From contig OZ257146.1 of the NCBI GenBank assembly GCA_965279255.1, positions 806,001 to 870,000 of the forward strand: a stretch of DNA of 64,000 nt, given 5' to 3'. This stretch comes from CAMFLJ01 sp965279255. GTDB lineage: Bacteria; Actinomycetota; Acidimicrobiia; Acidimicrobiales; Acidimicrobilacustridaceae. Positions 26,148-33,470 of this stretch are shown here, piece after piece. A program made the position numbers and the translations under genes. How positions within the stretch are numbered: the first letter of the stretch is position 1; each line of letters begins with the position of its first letter. The notes under the pieces were generated by a model that was not told where the DNA came from, did not search any database, and saw nothing but the letters and a program-made list of their open reading frames with translations.

Positions 26148-26975
26148 GTGACCCTCACCCGCCGCGAGATCGTCGAGCTGCTCGAACGCCACGGTCTCAG
26201 CCCGAGCCGCGCCCTCGGGCAGAACTTCGTGGCCGACCCGAACACGGTGCGCCGCATCGTGCGCCTGGCCGAGGTCGGGCCGGGTGACCCCGTGGTCGAG
26301 ATCGGCCCGGGCGTCGGGTCGCTCACCACAGCGCTCGCCGAGTCGGGCGCCGAGGTCACCGCGGTCGAGCTCGACCGCCACCTCGTGCCCGTGCTCGAGG
26401 AGGTCGTGGCGCCCCTCGGGGTGCGGGTGGTGCAGGGCGACGCCCTCGAGGTCGACTGGGCCGAGCTGCTGGCCGGTCACGACCGCTGGACCCTCGTGGC
26501 CAACCTCCCGTACAACGTCGGCACCACGATCGTGCTCCAGCTGCTCGACGACGTGCCCGCCATCCACCGCATGCTGGTGATGGTCCAGCGGGAGGTCGGC
26601 GAGCGTCTGGCGTCCCCTCCGGGCAGTGGCACCTACGGCATCCCGTCGGTGAAGGTGGCCCTGTGGGCCACGGCCGAGGTCGTGGCCAAGGTGCCGCCCA
26701 CGGTGTTCATCCCTCAACCCAAGGTCGAGAGTGTGCTGGTGCGCCTCACCCGGTTGCCGGCGCCGGCGGTCGACGTCGACCACGACGACCTGATGCTCCT
26801 CGTGCGCCAGGCCTTCGGCCAGCGCCGCAAGATGCTGCGCCGCTCGCTCGCCGGCACCGCGGGCCCCGAGGCGTTCGCCGCCGCCGGCGTCGACCCCCAG
26901 ACCCGGCCCGAGCAGCTCGGCGTGGCCCAGTGGGGCGCCCTCACCGCCGCCGTGGCCGCCCACCCCGTGCCCTGA
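26148..26975 (+). CDS. rsmA: 16S rRNA (adenine1518-N6/adenine1519-N6) dimethyltransferase
   Basis: This 275-residue KsgA/RsmA protein dimethylates two adjacent adenines in the 3' end of 16S rRNA. Motifs include ALGQNFVADPNTVRRI near residue 22, the SAM loop VEIGPGVGSLTTALAE (about 48-63), VELDRHL and the catalytic NLPYNVGTTIVLQLL (about 120-134). The C-terminal helical part follows FIPQPKVESVLVRL. It has a GTG start. In most actinobacteria ispE follows directly; here an IS30 element begins 14 nt after the stop. Confidence 0.96.
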   Translation: MTLTRREIVELLERHGLSPSRALGQNFVADPNTVRRIVRLAEVGPGDPVVEIGPGVGSLTTALAESGAEVTAVELDRHLVPVLEEVVAPLGVRVVQGDALEVDWAELLAGHDRWTLVANLPYNVGTTIVLQLLDDVPAIHRMLVMVQREVGERLASPPGSGTYGIPSVKVALWATAEVVAKVPPTVFIPQPKVESVLVRLTRLPAPAVDVDHDDLMLLVRQAFGQRRKMLRRSLAGTAGPEAFAAAGVDPQTRPEQLGVAQWGALTAAVAAHPVP

Positions 26976-26989
26976 CGCCCGCCCTGTTC

Positions 26990-28291
26990 GTTCTGGCATG
27001 CGTTCTGCACCCCTGGAGGTGGGCGGGTTCAAGTGATCGTTGCAACGTTCTGGTCGAGTTGGTTGGTTCCAGCTCGAGTGGGAGGTTGTCGTGGGCAATG
27101 CGAACAGTGGCCGGTATCCGAAGCTGACACCCGAAGAACGCAAGCGGGTCATCGGTCTGGTCGCGGATGGTTTGCCGGCTGCCGAGGTGGCCAGAGAGGT
27201 CGCCCGCTCGACCGGGTTCGTGTATCGGGTGATCCAAGCGGTGGGCGGTGTTGCTCGCCGCCAGGATTGGGATCCCTCACCCGCTCGACTCTCGGCGGGT
27301 GAACGCGAACAGATCCGGTCGGGACTGGACGCAGGCGAGTCGTTCGCGGCGATCGCCCGGCAGTTGGGGAGGGCGACCTCGACAGTGTCGCGAGAGGTGA
27401 ACGCCAATGGCGGCCGGACCAGATACGCGGGATGGCGGGCTCATCGCCGCGCCGCCGAGCTCGCCCGGCGCCCCAAGATCGCGAAGCTCGCCGGGTGTGA
27501 GCGGCTGCGGGCCCAGGTCGAAACGTGGCTCGAACAGGAGTTGTGGTCCCCGACCCAGATCTCGGCGCAGTTGCGTCTCGAGTTCCCGGACGATCCCATG
27601 ATGTGGGTGTCGCCCGAGACGATCTACCAATCGCTCTACGTGCAAGGCCGTGGCGCTCTGCGCAAAGAGCTCGCGTCGTGTCTGCGCACCGGACGAGCAA
27701 TCCGCCGCCAAAGGTCCCGCCTCGACACCCGCGGCCAGATACCGGACATGGTCATGATCTCCGAGCGACCCGCCGAGATCGACGACCGCGCCGTGCCCGG
27801 CCACTGGGAAGGCGACCTCATCATGGGCAAGAACAACCGTTCCGCGATCGGGACCCTCGTCGAACGTTCCACCCGATACGTCCTGTTGCTACACCTCGAC
27901 GGCGACCACACCGCGCAGACAGTCCGCGACGCGATGACCGCGAAGGTCAAGACCCTCCCCGAGCACCTGGTCCGGTCGATCACCTGGGACCAGGGCTCGG
28001 AGATGTCCCAACACACACGATTCAGCATCGACACCGGTGTCGACGTCTACTTCTGTGACCCGCACTCACCTTGGCAGCGCGGCTCAAACGAGAACACCAA
28101 CGGACTGCTCCGCCAATGGTTCCCGAAAGGAACCGACCTCTCGGTCCACTCCGAAGCCGACCTCGACACCGTCGCCTACAAGCTCAACAACCGGCCTCGA
28201 CAGACCCTGGGCTGGATGAAACCATCCCAAGCACTCGACCAACTCGTTGCGCCCACCGATTGAACCCGCCGTGTGAAACGCATGCCAGAAC
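26990..28291 (+). mobile_element. IS30-family insertion sequence, copy 1
   Basis: A 1302-bp element is bounded by perfect 15-bp inverted repeats (GTTCTGGCATGCGTT at 26990-27004 and its complement at 28277-28291) and contains one transposase gene. It separates rsmA from ispE. A nearly identical copy in the other orientation lies at 43947-45248 with the same length. I cannot see a clear target-site duplication: the left flank reads CTGTTC and the right flank GGGGGG. Confidence 0.9.
27091..28263 (+). CDS. IS30-family transposase (copy 1)
   Basis: This 390-residue DDE transposase has two N-terminal helix-turn-helix regions (about 14-50 and 66-100, the latter reading AIARQLGRATSTVSREV). An integrase-core domain follows, with catalytic Asp in VPGHWEGDLIMG, second Asp in TWDQGSEMSQH and Glu in RGSNENTNGLLRQWFPKGT, the IS30 signature. 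GTG 27091 is preferred because GGGAGG lies 5 nt upstream; a TTG at 27040 would add 17 residues. The frame appears intact and functional. It differs from copy 2 by a single visible residue (Val versus Ile in the first helix region). Confidence 0.93.
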   Translation: MGNANSGRYPKLTPEERKRVIGLVADGLPAAEVAREVARSTGFVYRVIQAVGGVARRQDWDPSPARLSAGEREQIRSGLDAGESFAAIARQLGRATSTVSREVNANGGRTRYAGWRAHRRAAELARRPKIAKLAGCERLRAQVETWLEQELWSPTQISAQLRLEFPDDPMMWVSPETIYQSLYVQGRGALRKELASCLRTGRAIRRQRSRLDTRGQIPDMVMISERPAEIDDRAVPGHWEGDLIMGKNNRSAIGTLVERSTRYVLLLHLDGDHTAQTVRDAMTAKVKTLPEHLVRSITWDQGSEMSQHTRFSIDTGVDVYFCDPHSPWQRGSNENTNGLLRQWFPKGTDLSVHSEADLDTVAYKLNNRPRQTLGWMKPSQALDQLVAPTD

Positions 28292-28304
28292 GGGGGGAGA
28301 GGGC

Positions 28305-29048
28305 GTGAGCGGCCATGATGCGGGGGTGGAACCCGTGACCCTGTCGGCCCCCGCCAAGCTCACCCTGTCGCTGCGGGTCACCGGCGTCCGGCACGACGGC
28401 TACCACCTGATCGACGCCGAGATGGTCACCCTCGACCTGGCTGACACCCTGGTCGTCACGCCCGGCGACGGCCTCGAGCTGGTCGACGCCACCACCGGCG
28501 CCGGCCTCGCCATCGAGATCACCGACGACAACCTGGTCCGCCGGGCCCTCGTCCTCGCCGGTCGCACCGCCCAGGTGCGCCTCGAGAAGCGCATCCCCGC
28601 CGGTGCCGGCCTGGGTGGCGGGTCGGCCGATGCCGCCGCGGTGCTGCGCTGGGCCGGGTTCCGCGACCTCGAGGCCGCCGCCCGCCTCGGTGCCGACGTC
28701 GCCTTCTGCGTCGTGGGCGGCCGGGCCCGGGTCACGGGCATCGGTGAGGTCGTCGACCCGCTGCCGTTCGTCGAGCGCACCCTCACGCTCTGGACCCCGC
28801 CGTTCGGCTGCTCGACCCCGGCCGTCTACCGGGCCTGGGACGACCTCGGCGGGCCGGCCGGCGACCACGGCAACGACCTCGAGCCCGCGGCCCTGGTGGT
28901 CGAGCCCCGCCTGGGCGAGTGGCGCGACCGGTTCGCCGAGGTGGCGGGGCAGCGGCCCCACCTCGCCGGCTCGGGCTCCACGTGGTTCGTCGAGGGGGCC
29001 TTCCCCGGCGACGGCCGCGTCGTCGTGCGCACCACCCCCGCCCCCTGA
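28305..29048 (+). CDS. ispE: 4-diphosphocytidyl-2-C-methyl-D-erythritol kinase
   Basis: This 247-residue GHMP kinase of the MEP isoprenoid pathway phosphorylates CDP-methylerythritol at the 2-hydroxyl. The opening LSAPAKLTLSLRVTGVRHDGYH is typical. The ATP loop is PAGAGLGGGSADAAAVLRW (about 96-114), and a C-terminal glycine motif HLAGSGSTWFVEG closes the fold. It is shorter than most IspE (about 280-310 residues) but retains all motifs. GTG 28305 is preceded by GGGGGGAGAGGG, which begins at the very base after the IS30 end, so the insertion lies just outside the ribosome-binding site. GTG 28326 is an alternative start. Confidence 0.93.
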   Translation: MSGHDAGVEPVTLSAPAKLTLSLRVTGVRHDGYHLIDAEMVTLDLADTLVVTPGDGLELVDATTGAGLAIEITDDNLVRRALVLAGRTAQVRLEKRIPAGAGLGGGSADAAAVLRWAGFRDLEAAARLGADVAFCVVGGRARVTGIGEVVDPLPFVERTLTLWTPPFGCSTPAVYRAWDDLGGPAGDHGNDLEPAALVVEPRLGEWRDRFAEVAGQRPHLAGSGSTWFVEGAFPGDGRVVVRTTPAP

Positions 29049-29078
29049 CCCGGGGCTCGCAGGGCCGGAGCGCGGCGC

Positions 29079-30302
29079 TCAGGTCTCGTAGGGGACCTGG
29101 AAGGCGTCGGTGTAGGGAAGGAAGTCGGCGCGCACGGTGGCCTCGTCGAGGCCGTAGTCGGCCAGCGAGTACCGGTGGGCGCCGAGGCGGCCCTTCGGCC
29201 GGGCGTCGAGGTAGTCGGTCATCAGGCCGGGCAGCTCGGGGGCCATCGGCAGCCCCAGCACGTCGTAGGCCCGCTTCACGGCGCTGACCGGATCGTCCAT
29301 GAGGTCGAGGTACTGGAGCTCGGCGACCTGGCCGTCCGGCAGCGCCGCTTCGGGGGCGGCGATGCCGTTCAGGATCATCGAGAGCCCGAAGGTCGACGAC
29401 GCCGCGATCGTGCGGGTGTCGACCTCGTCGGAGCGGGTGTAGCGGCCGTGGGCCAGCGTGCTCACCGTGGAGGCCACCGTCCTCACCGGGTCGCGGTGGG
29501 TGCGGATGATGCGGGCGTCCGGGTAGACGGCCATGAGCGCGGCCAGGCGGCTCAGGTGCACCGGTGACTTGAAGAGCCACGTCGTGGGGGTGCCGCCCTG
29601 GAGCACCTGCACGAACCGCTTGTGGAAGTCGTAGACCGGGGTCGGGTCCATCACCGCCCGGTACATCATCCACTCGGGGATGTCGACGTTGGTCGACCAG
29701 AAGCCGATGTCGAACTGCGGCGCCATGAGCCAGAGGCACTCCTCGGGCAGGCGGGCGTCGAGGTCGTGCACCGCCCGGAAGCCGGGGTCGACGTCGCCCC
29801 ACAGGTCGAACTCGCACTCCGCCCACCCGGCACGGGTGTCGTCGTCGACGTCGGCGGCCACGATCGGGTGGGCCATCTCGTAGGCCAGGGGAGCGCGCAG
29901 GTTCGGGTCGAGGGCCAGGAGCTCCTGCAGGATGCTGGTGCCCGACCGGGCGGGGCCGGTGATGAACACCGGGGCCGGCACCGGCGTGGCGGCGAGCGCG
30001 GGGTCGCGCCGGTGGGCGTCGAGCACGGTCAGTCGGGCGCACAGGTGGCGCAGGGCGTCGTGGCGGCACATCAGCCGGCCCACGACGTTGAGCCGGGCGT
30101 CGGTGTCGAGGGCGGCGACGAGGCGCCGGTAGGGCTCCTCCCACTCGGGCTCTCCGAAGTCGTCGAGACCGGTGGCGGCGACCGCCAGGTCGATCAGCTC
30201 ATCGGCGTCGAGGGGCACGATCGCCCGTGCCCCGCCCACCCCTGCGGCCATGACGTTGAGGCGCCGGACGATGTCCGGGCGCGCTGGTGTGAAGTCCCCC
30301 AT
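29079..30302 (-). CDS. Sulfotransferase-family protein
   Basis: This 407-residue PAPS-dependent sulfotransferase-like protein has the 5'-phosphosulfate loop FITGPARSGTSILQELL at about residues 113-129 and the 3'-phosphate motif RIIRTHRDPVRTVAS at about 263-277. The catalytic region FKSPVHLSRL lies between. Many proteins of this type in mycobacteria and Acidimicrobiia act on unknown lipids or glycolipids. The gene runs against the surrounding core genes and is not part of the conserved cluster, so it may be a lineage-specific addition. Two hairpins separate it from the bS22 gene upstream. Confidence 0.85.
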   Translation of the reverse strand: MGDFTPARPDIVRRLNVMAAGVGGARAIVPLDADELIDLAVAATGLDDFGEPEWEEPYRRLVAALDTDARLNVVGRLMCRHDALRHLCARLTVLDAHRRDPALAATPVPAPVFITGPARSGTSILQELLALDPNLRAPLAYEMAHPIVAADVDDDTRAGWAECEFDLWGDVDPGFRAVHDLDARLPEECLWLMAPQFDIGFWSTNVDIPEWMMYRAVMDPTPVYDFHKRFVQVLQGGTPTTWLFKSPVHLSRLAALMAVYPDARIIRTHRDPVRTVASTVSTLAHGRYTRSDEVDTRTIAASSTFGLSMILNGIAAPEAALPDGQVAELQYLDLMDDPVSAVKRAYDVLGLPMAPELPGLMTDYLDARPKGRLGAHRYSLADYGLDEATVRADFLPYTDAFQVPYET

Positions 30303-30342
30303 GGCGCCGGAGCGTAGGTGGCAGGGGACCCCGTACGCGCAA

Positions 30343-30365
30343 CCACCCGGCCTCGGGCCGGGTGG
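30343..30365 (-). terminator. Perfect 10-bp hairpin downstream of bS22
   Basis: CCACCCGGCC at 30343-30352 pairs with 30356-30365 around a 3-nt loop. It lies about 50 nt beyond the bS22 stop and before the sulfotransferase start, a good site for transcription termination. Confidence 0.6.
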
Positions 30366-30390
30366 GAGCAGTTCGATCGTGTGGTGAAGA

Positions 30391-30407
30391 GGCCGGCGCA
30401 GCCGGCC
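30391..30407 (-). terminator. 7-bp GC hairpin immediately after bS22 stop
   Basis: GGCCGGC at 30391-30397 pairs with 30401-30407 around GCA, 6 nt beyond the bS22 stop codon. With the hairpin at 30343-30365 it forms a double terminator. Confidence 0.5.
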
Positions 30408-30413
30408 GCAGGG

Positions 30414-30515
30414 CTACTTGCCTGCGGCTCGTCGCTGGAAGCGCGTGCGCTTCAGCATCTTCTTGTGCTTCTTCTTCCGCATGCGCTTGCGGCGCTTCTT
30501 GATAAGAGATCCCAT
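30414..30515 (-). CDS. Small ribosomal protein bS22 (AURKAIP1/COX24-like)
   Basis: This 33-residue, extremely basic protein begins MGSLIKKRRKRMRKKKHKK and ends in LKRTRFQRRAAGK. It matches the actinobacterial bS22 mini-protein (first seen in mycobacterial ribosome structures) and the COX24/AURKAIP1 C-terminal domain. It binds rRNA in the small subunit near the decoding region. It is transcribed leftwards, next to the tRNA-Gln gene on the same strand. A possible -10 TATCGT lies 10 nt upstream of the ATG. Two GC hairpins follow the stop. Confidence 0.92.
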   Translation of the reverse strand: MGSLIKKRRKRMRKKKHKKMLKRTRFQRRAAGK

Positions 30516-30586
30516 GGCGGCGTGCACGATACCGGGATGACCCGGGACATGCGAAACGAGGTCGACGCACGGGGCGGGGCGGGGAG

Positions 30587-30658
30587 CTCGGGGGCAGGGA
30601 CTCGAACCCCGAAAGCCAGGACCAAAACCTGGTGTGTTGCCAATTACACCACCCCCGA
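30587..30658 (-). tRNA. tRNA-Gln (anticodon TTG)
   Basis: This is a 72-nt gene on the minus strand. The acceptor stem TCGGGGG/CCCCCGA (30652-30658 with 30588-30594) has G as discriminator base. The anticodon stem CCAGG/CCTGG encloses the loop TTTTGGT, giving anticodon TTG, and the T arm reads GGGGTTCGAGTCCC. CCA is not encoded. It lies divergent to glmU, 31 nt from its start codon. Confidence 0.95.
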
Positions 30659-30689
30659 AAGGCGTGCCCGACCGTACTAGAAAGGGCCC

Positions 30690-31787
30690 ATGACCCCGAG
30701 GCCCCTCTCCGCCATCGTGCTCGCCGCCGGCGAGGGCACCCGCATGCGGTCCACCCGCCCGAAGCCCCTCCACCTGCTGTGTGGCCGGGCCATGGTCCTG
30801 TACGTCCTCGACTCGCTCGACGAGTGCGAGATCTCGCGCGCCGTGGTGGTCGTGGGCCATGGCGCCGAGCGCGTCACCAAGAAGCTCCTCGACGCCGCGC
30901 CCGAGGTCCCGCTCGAGTTCGTCGAGCAGTCCGTCCAGCGCGGCACCGGCGACGCCGTCGGCGTGGCCCTCACCGCCTTCGGTCCCGACGAGCTCGACGA
31001 CGCCGACGCCGACGTGCTCGTCATGCCCGGCGACACGCCGCTGCTCCGCGCCGCCACCATCGCCGCGCTCGTCGAGGCCCACCGGGCCTCCGACGCCGCC
31101 TGCACCCTCCTCACCGCCCGCATGCCCGACCCCACCGGCTACGGCCGGGTGGTCCGTGGTCGCGACGACCGCGTGATGCGGGTGGTCGAGCAGGCCGACG
31201 CCACCGACGAGGAGAAGGAGATCGACGAGGTCAACACGTCGATCTACTGCTTCCGGGCCAGCGTGCTCGGCCCGGCGCTGCGCCGGATCAGCCCCGAGAA
31301 CGCCCAGGGCGAGTACTACCTGACCGACGTCGTCGAGGTCCTCGCCGGGGCCGGCTACCGCGTCTCGGCCGTCGTCGTCGACGACGCCGCCGACACCCAG
31401 GGCGTGAACGACCGGCTGCAGCTCGCCGCCGCCGAGTCCGAGCTGCGGCGCCGCACGAACGAGGGCTGGATGCGCAAGGGGGTCACCATGGTCGACCCGG
31501 AGCGCACCTACGTCGACGCCACCGTCGACCTCGCTCCCGACGTCACGCTCTTCCCCGACACGATCCTCCAGGGTCGTTGCGTCGTCGGCGCCGGCGCCGA
31601 GCTCGGCCCCAACACCCGCCTGGTCGACTGCATCGTCGGTGCCGGCTCGGTCGTCGAGAACACCGTCGGGCGCGACGCCGAGATCGGCGAGGGTGCCCAC
31701 CTCGGTCCGTTCGCCGTGCTGGAGCCCGGCAGCAGCGTCCCTGCGGGGGCCCGGCCCGGGCCGTTCTACACTGCTGGTTCCACCTGA
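30690..31787 (+). CDS. glmU: GlmU-type UDP-N-acetylglucosamine pyrophosphorylase lacking the acetyltransferase active site
   Basis: This 365-residue protein has a complete N-terminal uridylyltransferase domain. It shows LAAGEGTRMRSTRPKPLH (about 11-28), the QRGTGDAV motif, GDTPLL, GYGRVVR, EVNTSIYCF and the FDA-like end GVNDRLQL. A short left-handed beta-helix begins at about 255 but ends after LGPFAVLEPGSS, close to where full-length GlmU (about 455-495 residues) places the acetyltransferase Arg/His/Tyr/Asn/Lys residues. The UTP:GlcNAc-1-P reaction is expected, whereas GlcN-1-P acetylation is not. The stop is real and prs starts 46 nt later, so no room is left for the missing part. The family call is secure. 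Confidence 0.9.
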   Translation: MTPRPLSAIVLAAGEGTRMRSTRPKPLHLLCGRAMVLYVLDSLDECEISRAVVVVGHGAERVTKKLLDAAPEVPLEFVEQSVQRGTGDAVGVALTAFGPDELDDADADVLVMPGDTPLLRAATIAALVEAHRASDAACTLLTARMPDPTGYGRVVRGRDDRVMRVVEQADATDEEKEIDEVNTSIYCFRASVLGPALRRISPENAQGEYYLTDVVEVLAGAGYRVSAVVVDDAADTQGVNDRLQLAAAESELRRRTNEGWMRKGVTMVDPERTYVDATVDLAPDVTLFPDTILQGRCVVGAGAELGPNTRLVDCIVGAGSVVENTVGRDAEIGEGAHLGPFAVLEPGSSVPAGARPGPFYTAGST

Positions 31788-31833
31788 GCCGTCCCGGGGC
31801 CACGGGGCGGTGGTCGCGCCGCAGAGGGGCCCC

Positions 31834-32814
31834 ATGGAACTCATCACCAAGAAGCGCCTGCACCTCGTGTCAGGTCGAGCGAACCTCGCCCTCGCCGAGG
31901 AGATCGCCGAGCGGCTGGGGGTGACCCTGGGCGACGCCAACCTGGCGGAGTTCGCCAACGGCGAGCTGCACACCCGCTTCGGGGAGTCCGTCCGCGGCAC
32001 CGACGTCTTCATCATCCAGACCCACGCCGGCACCGAGAACATGTCGGTGAACGACGCGATCATGGAGCAGCTGATCATGGTCGACGCCGCCAAGCGCGCG
32101 TCGGCCAAGCGCATCACCGCCGTCGCCCCCTTCTACGGGTACGCCCGCCAGGACCGGAAGTCCGAGGGCCGTGAGCCGATCACGGCGAAGCTCGTGGCCA
32201 ACATGTTCAAGGCCGCCGGCGCCAAGCGCCTGATCTCGGTCGACCTGCACTCCGGCCAGATCCAGGGCTTCTTCGACGGCCCCGTCGACCATCTCACCGC
32301 CATGCCGGTGCTGGTCGACTACATGGCCGGCCTCGGCGAGGACCTCGTCGTGGTGTCGCCCGACGCCGGCCGGGTGAAGGTCGCCGAGCGCTACGCCAAC
32401 CAGCTCCACGCCGACCTCGCCATCGTGCACAAGCGCCGGGTGAAGGGCGTGAAGAACACCGTCGAGGCCCGCGACGTCGTCGGCGAGGTCGACGGCCGCG
32501 TCTGCGTGCTGATCGACGACATGATCGACACCGGCGGCACGATCGTCGCCGCCGCCGAGCAGCTCAAGGCCCGGGGTGCGTCGGAGATCTACGCCGCCTG
32601 CACCCACGGCGTGTTCTCGGGCCCGGCCATCGACCGGCTCAAGAACTCGGTGATCTCGAAGGTCGTCACCACCAACACCCTGCCGCTGCCGCCCGAGAAG
32701 CAGCTCGACAAGATCGAGGTCCTCTCGGTGGCCGGCATCATCGCCGACGCCATCGACGCCGTCTTCGAGGACACCTCGGTCAGCGAGATCTTCGACGGGC
32801 ACAACCAGTCCTGA
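31834..32814 (+). CDS. prs: Ribose-phosphate pyrophosphokinase (PRPP synthetase)
   Basis: This 326-residue class I PRPP synthetase makes PRPP from ribose 5-phosphate and ATP in the cytosol. The flexible ATP loop region APFYGYARQDRKSEGREPI (about 97-115), the metal/ATP site VDLHSGQIQGFF and the PRPP-binding loop VCVLIDDMIDTGGTIVAAA (about 226-244) are all present. GAGGGG precedes ATG 31834. It follows glmU on the same strand by 46 nt, as in most actinobacteria, and both are probably co-transcribed. A large inverted repeat structure lies just after its stop. Confidence 0.97.
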   Translation: MELITKKRLHLVSGRANLALAEEIAERLGVTLGDANLAEFANGELHTRFGESVRGTDVFIIQTHAGTENMSVNDAIMEQLIMVDAAKRASAKRITAVAPFYGYARQDRKSEGREPITAKLVANMFKAAGAKRLISVDLHSGQIQGFFDGPVDHLTAMPVLVDYMAGLGEDLVVVSPDAGRVKVAERYANQLHADLAIVHKRRVKGVKNTVEARDVVGEVDGRVCVLIDDMIDTGGTIVAAAEQLKARGASEIYAACTHGVFSGPAIDRLKNSVISKVVTTNTLPLPPEKQLDKIEVLSVAGIIADAIDAVFEDTSVSEIFDGHNQS

Positions 32815-32820
32815 CGGACC

Positions 32821-32912
32821 TGATCCGCGAAGTGGTGCCCGGGCGCGACGCCGCCGGGGCCCGCCCACGGTTCCGGTCGTGGGGTGCCCCGGCGGCGCGA
32901 CCGGGTGGATCA
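32821..32912. other. Large imperfect hairpin downstream of prs
   Basis: Three blocks pair in order: TGATCC (32821-32826) with GGATCA (32907-32912), CCCGG (32838-32842) with CCGGG (32901-32905), and an 11-bp GC block (32850-32860) with 32886-32896. The stems enclose about 25 nt. It lies between convergent prs and a small membrane protein gene, and termination is the simplest explanation. Confidence 0.5.
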
Positions 32913-32917
32913 GTCGT

Positions 32918-32936
32918 CCCCGGGCCGGGCCCGGGG
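32918..32936. terminator. 8-bp GC hairpin between convergent genes
   Basis: CCCCGGGC at 32918-32925 pairs with GCCCGGGG at 32929-32936 around CGG. Placed just outside the stop codon of the leftward small membrane protein gene, it can act as a terminator for both strands. Confidence 0.55.
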
Positions 32937-32940
32937 TGGC

Positions 32941-33255
32941 TCAGTGGCCCTGCTTCATCGACCAGCGGCCCACGGCGATGGTGCCGCCGAGGAACAGGCC
33001 GCTCCAGATGCCGCACCACACGGCGATGACCGTGACGGCACCGGCTGACCACTCGGGCGCCAGGGCCTTCACGATCAGCCACATGGCGGCGGTGAAGAGC
33101 AGGATCCCGACCACGGATCCGATGACGATGGCCTTGCCGTAGGAGACGTCGGTCCCGTCGACCATGATCGACGGGTCCGGGGCCGGATCGTGCACGGCGG
33201 GCACGACGGGCGTGTTGGTGGCCGTGGCGGCCGTGGTGGTGGCGGAGGACGACAT
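32941..33255 (-). CDS. Small two-helix membrane protein of unknown function
   Basis: This 104-residue protein has a Thr/Ala-rich N-terminal tail of about 35 residues and two predicted membrane segments: AIVIGSVVGILLFTAAMWLIV (about 42-62, split by charged flanks) and VTVIAVWCGIWSGLFLGGTI (about 74-93). It ends in a short charged tail. No family was recognised; similar small proteins are scattered in Acidimicrobiia. ATG 33255 is preceded by GGGAGCCTCCAG, which contains a GGAG. It is divergent from rplY with about 215 nt between. Confidence 0.65.
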   Translation of the reverse strand: MSSSATTTAATATNTPVVPAVHDPAPDPSIMVDGTDVSYGKAIVIGSVVGILLFTAAMWLIVKALAPEWSAGAVTVIAVWCGIWSGLFLGGTIAVGRWSMKQGH

Positions 33256-33368
33256 CTGGAGGCTCCCGGGATCAGGTGACGACCCTGGCAGCGTCTCCTC
33301 CGGGACCCTTCCGCGGGCAGGGCCGAAGGTCCGCGGCGGCGGGGGACGAGGTCCCAGCCGGTGGCCGG

Positions 33369-33398
33369 TTCGCACGGGAGGGGTCCTGCCGGTAGGAT
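33369..33398 (+). promoter_or_regulatory. Candidate promoter of rplY-pth
   Basis: TTCGCA at 33369-33374 and TAGGAT at 33393-33398 are separated by 18 nt. A start about 7 nt further would give a leader of roughly 65 nt before rplY. The -10 is good and the -35 weak. Confidence 0.4.
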
Positions 33399-33470
33399 TG
33401 CGAGCCGTTTGCACGACCGTCCCCGCCAGGCGCGCCCCCTACCGCGCCGGCGACCGCAGGAGCACCCACC

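Noticed and set aside
26980..28300. Target-site duplication of IS30 copy 1
   Set aside because: Flanks differ (CTGTTC on the left, GGGGGG on the right). Copy 2 also lacks matching flanks beyond the CCCC/GGGG that may belong to the repeat.
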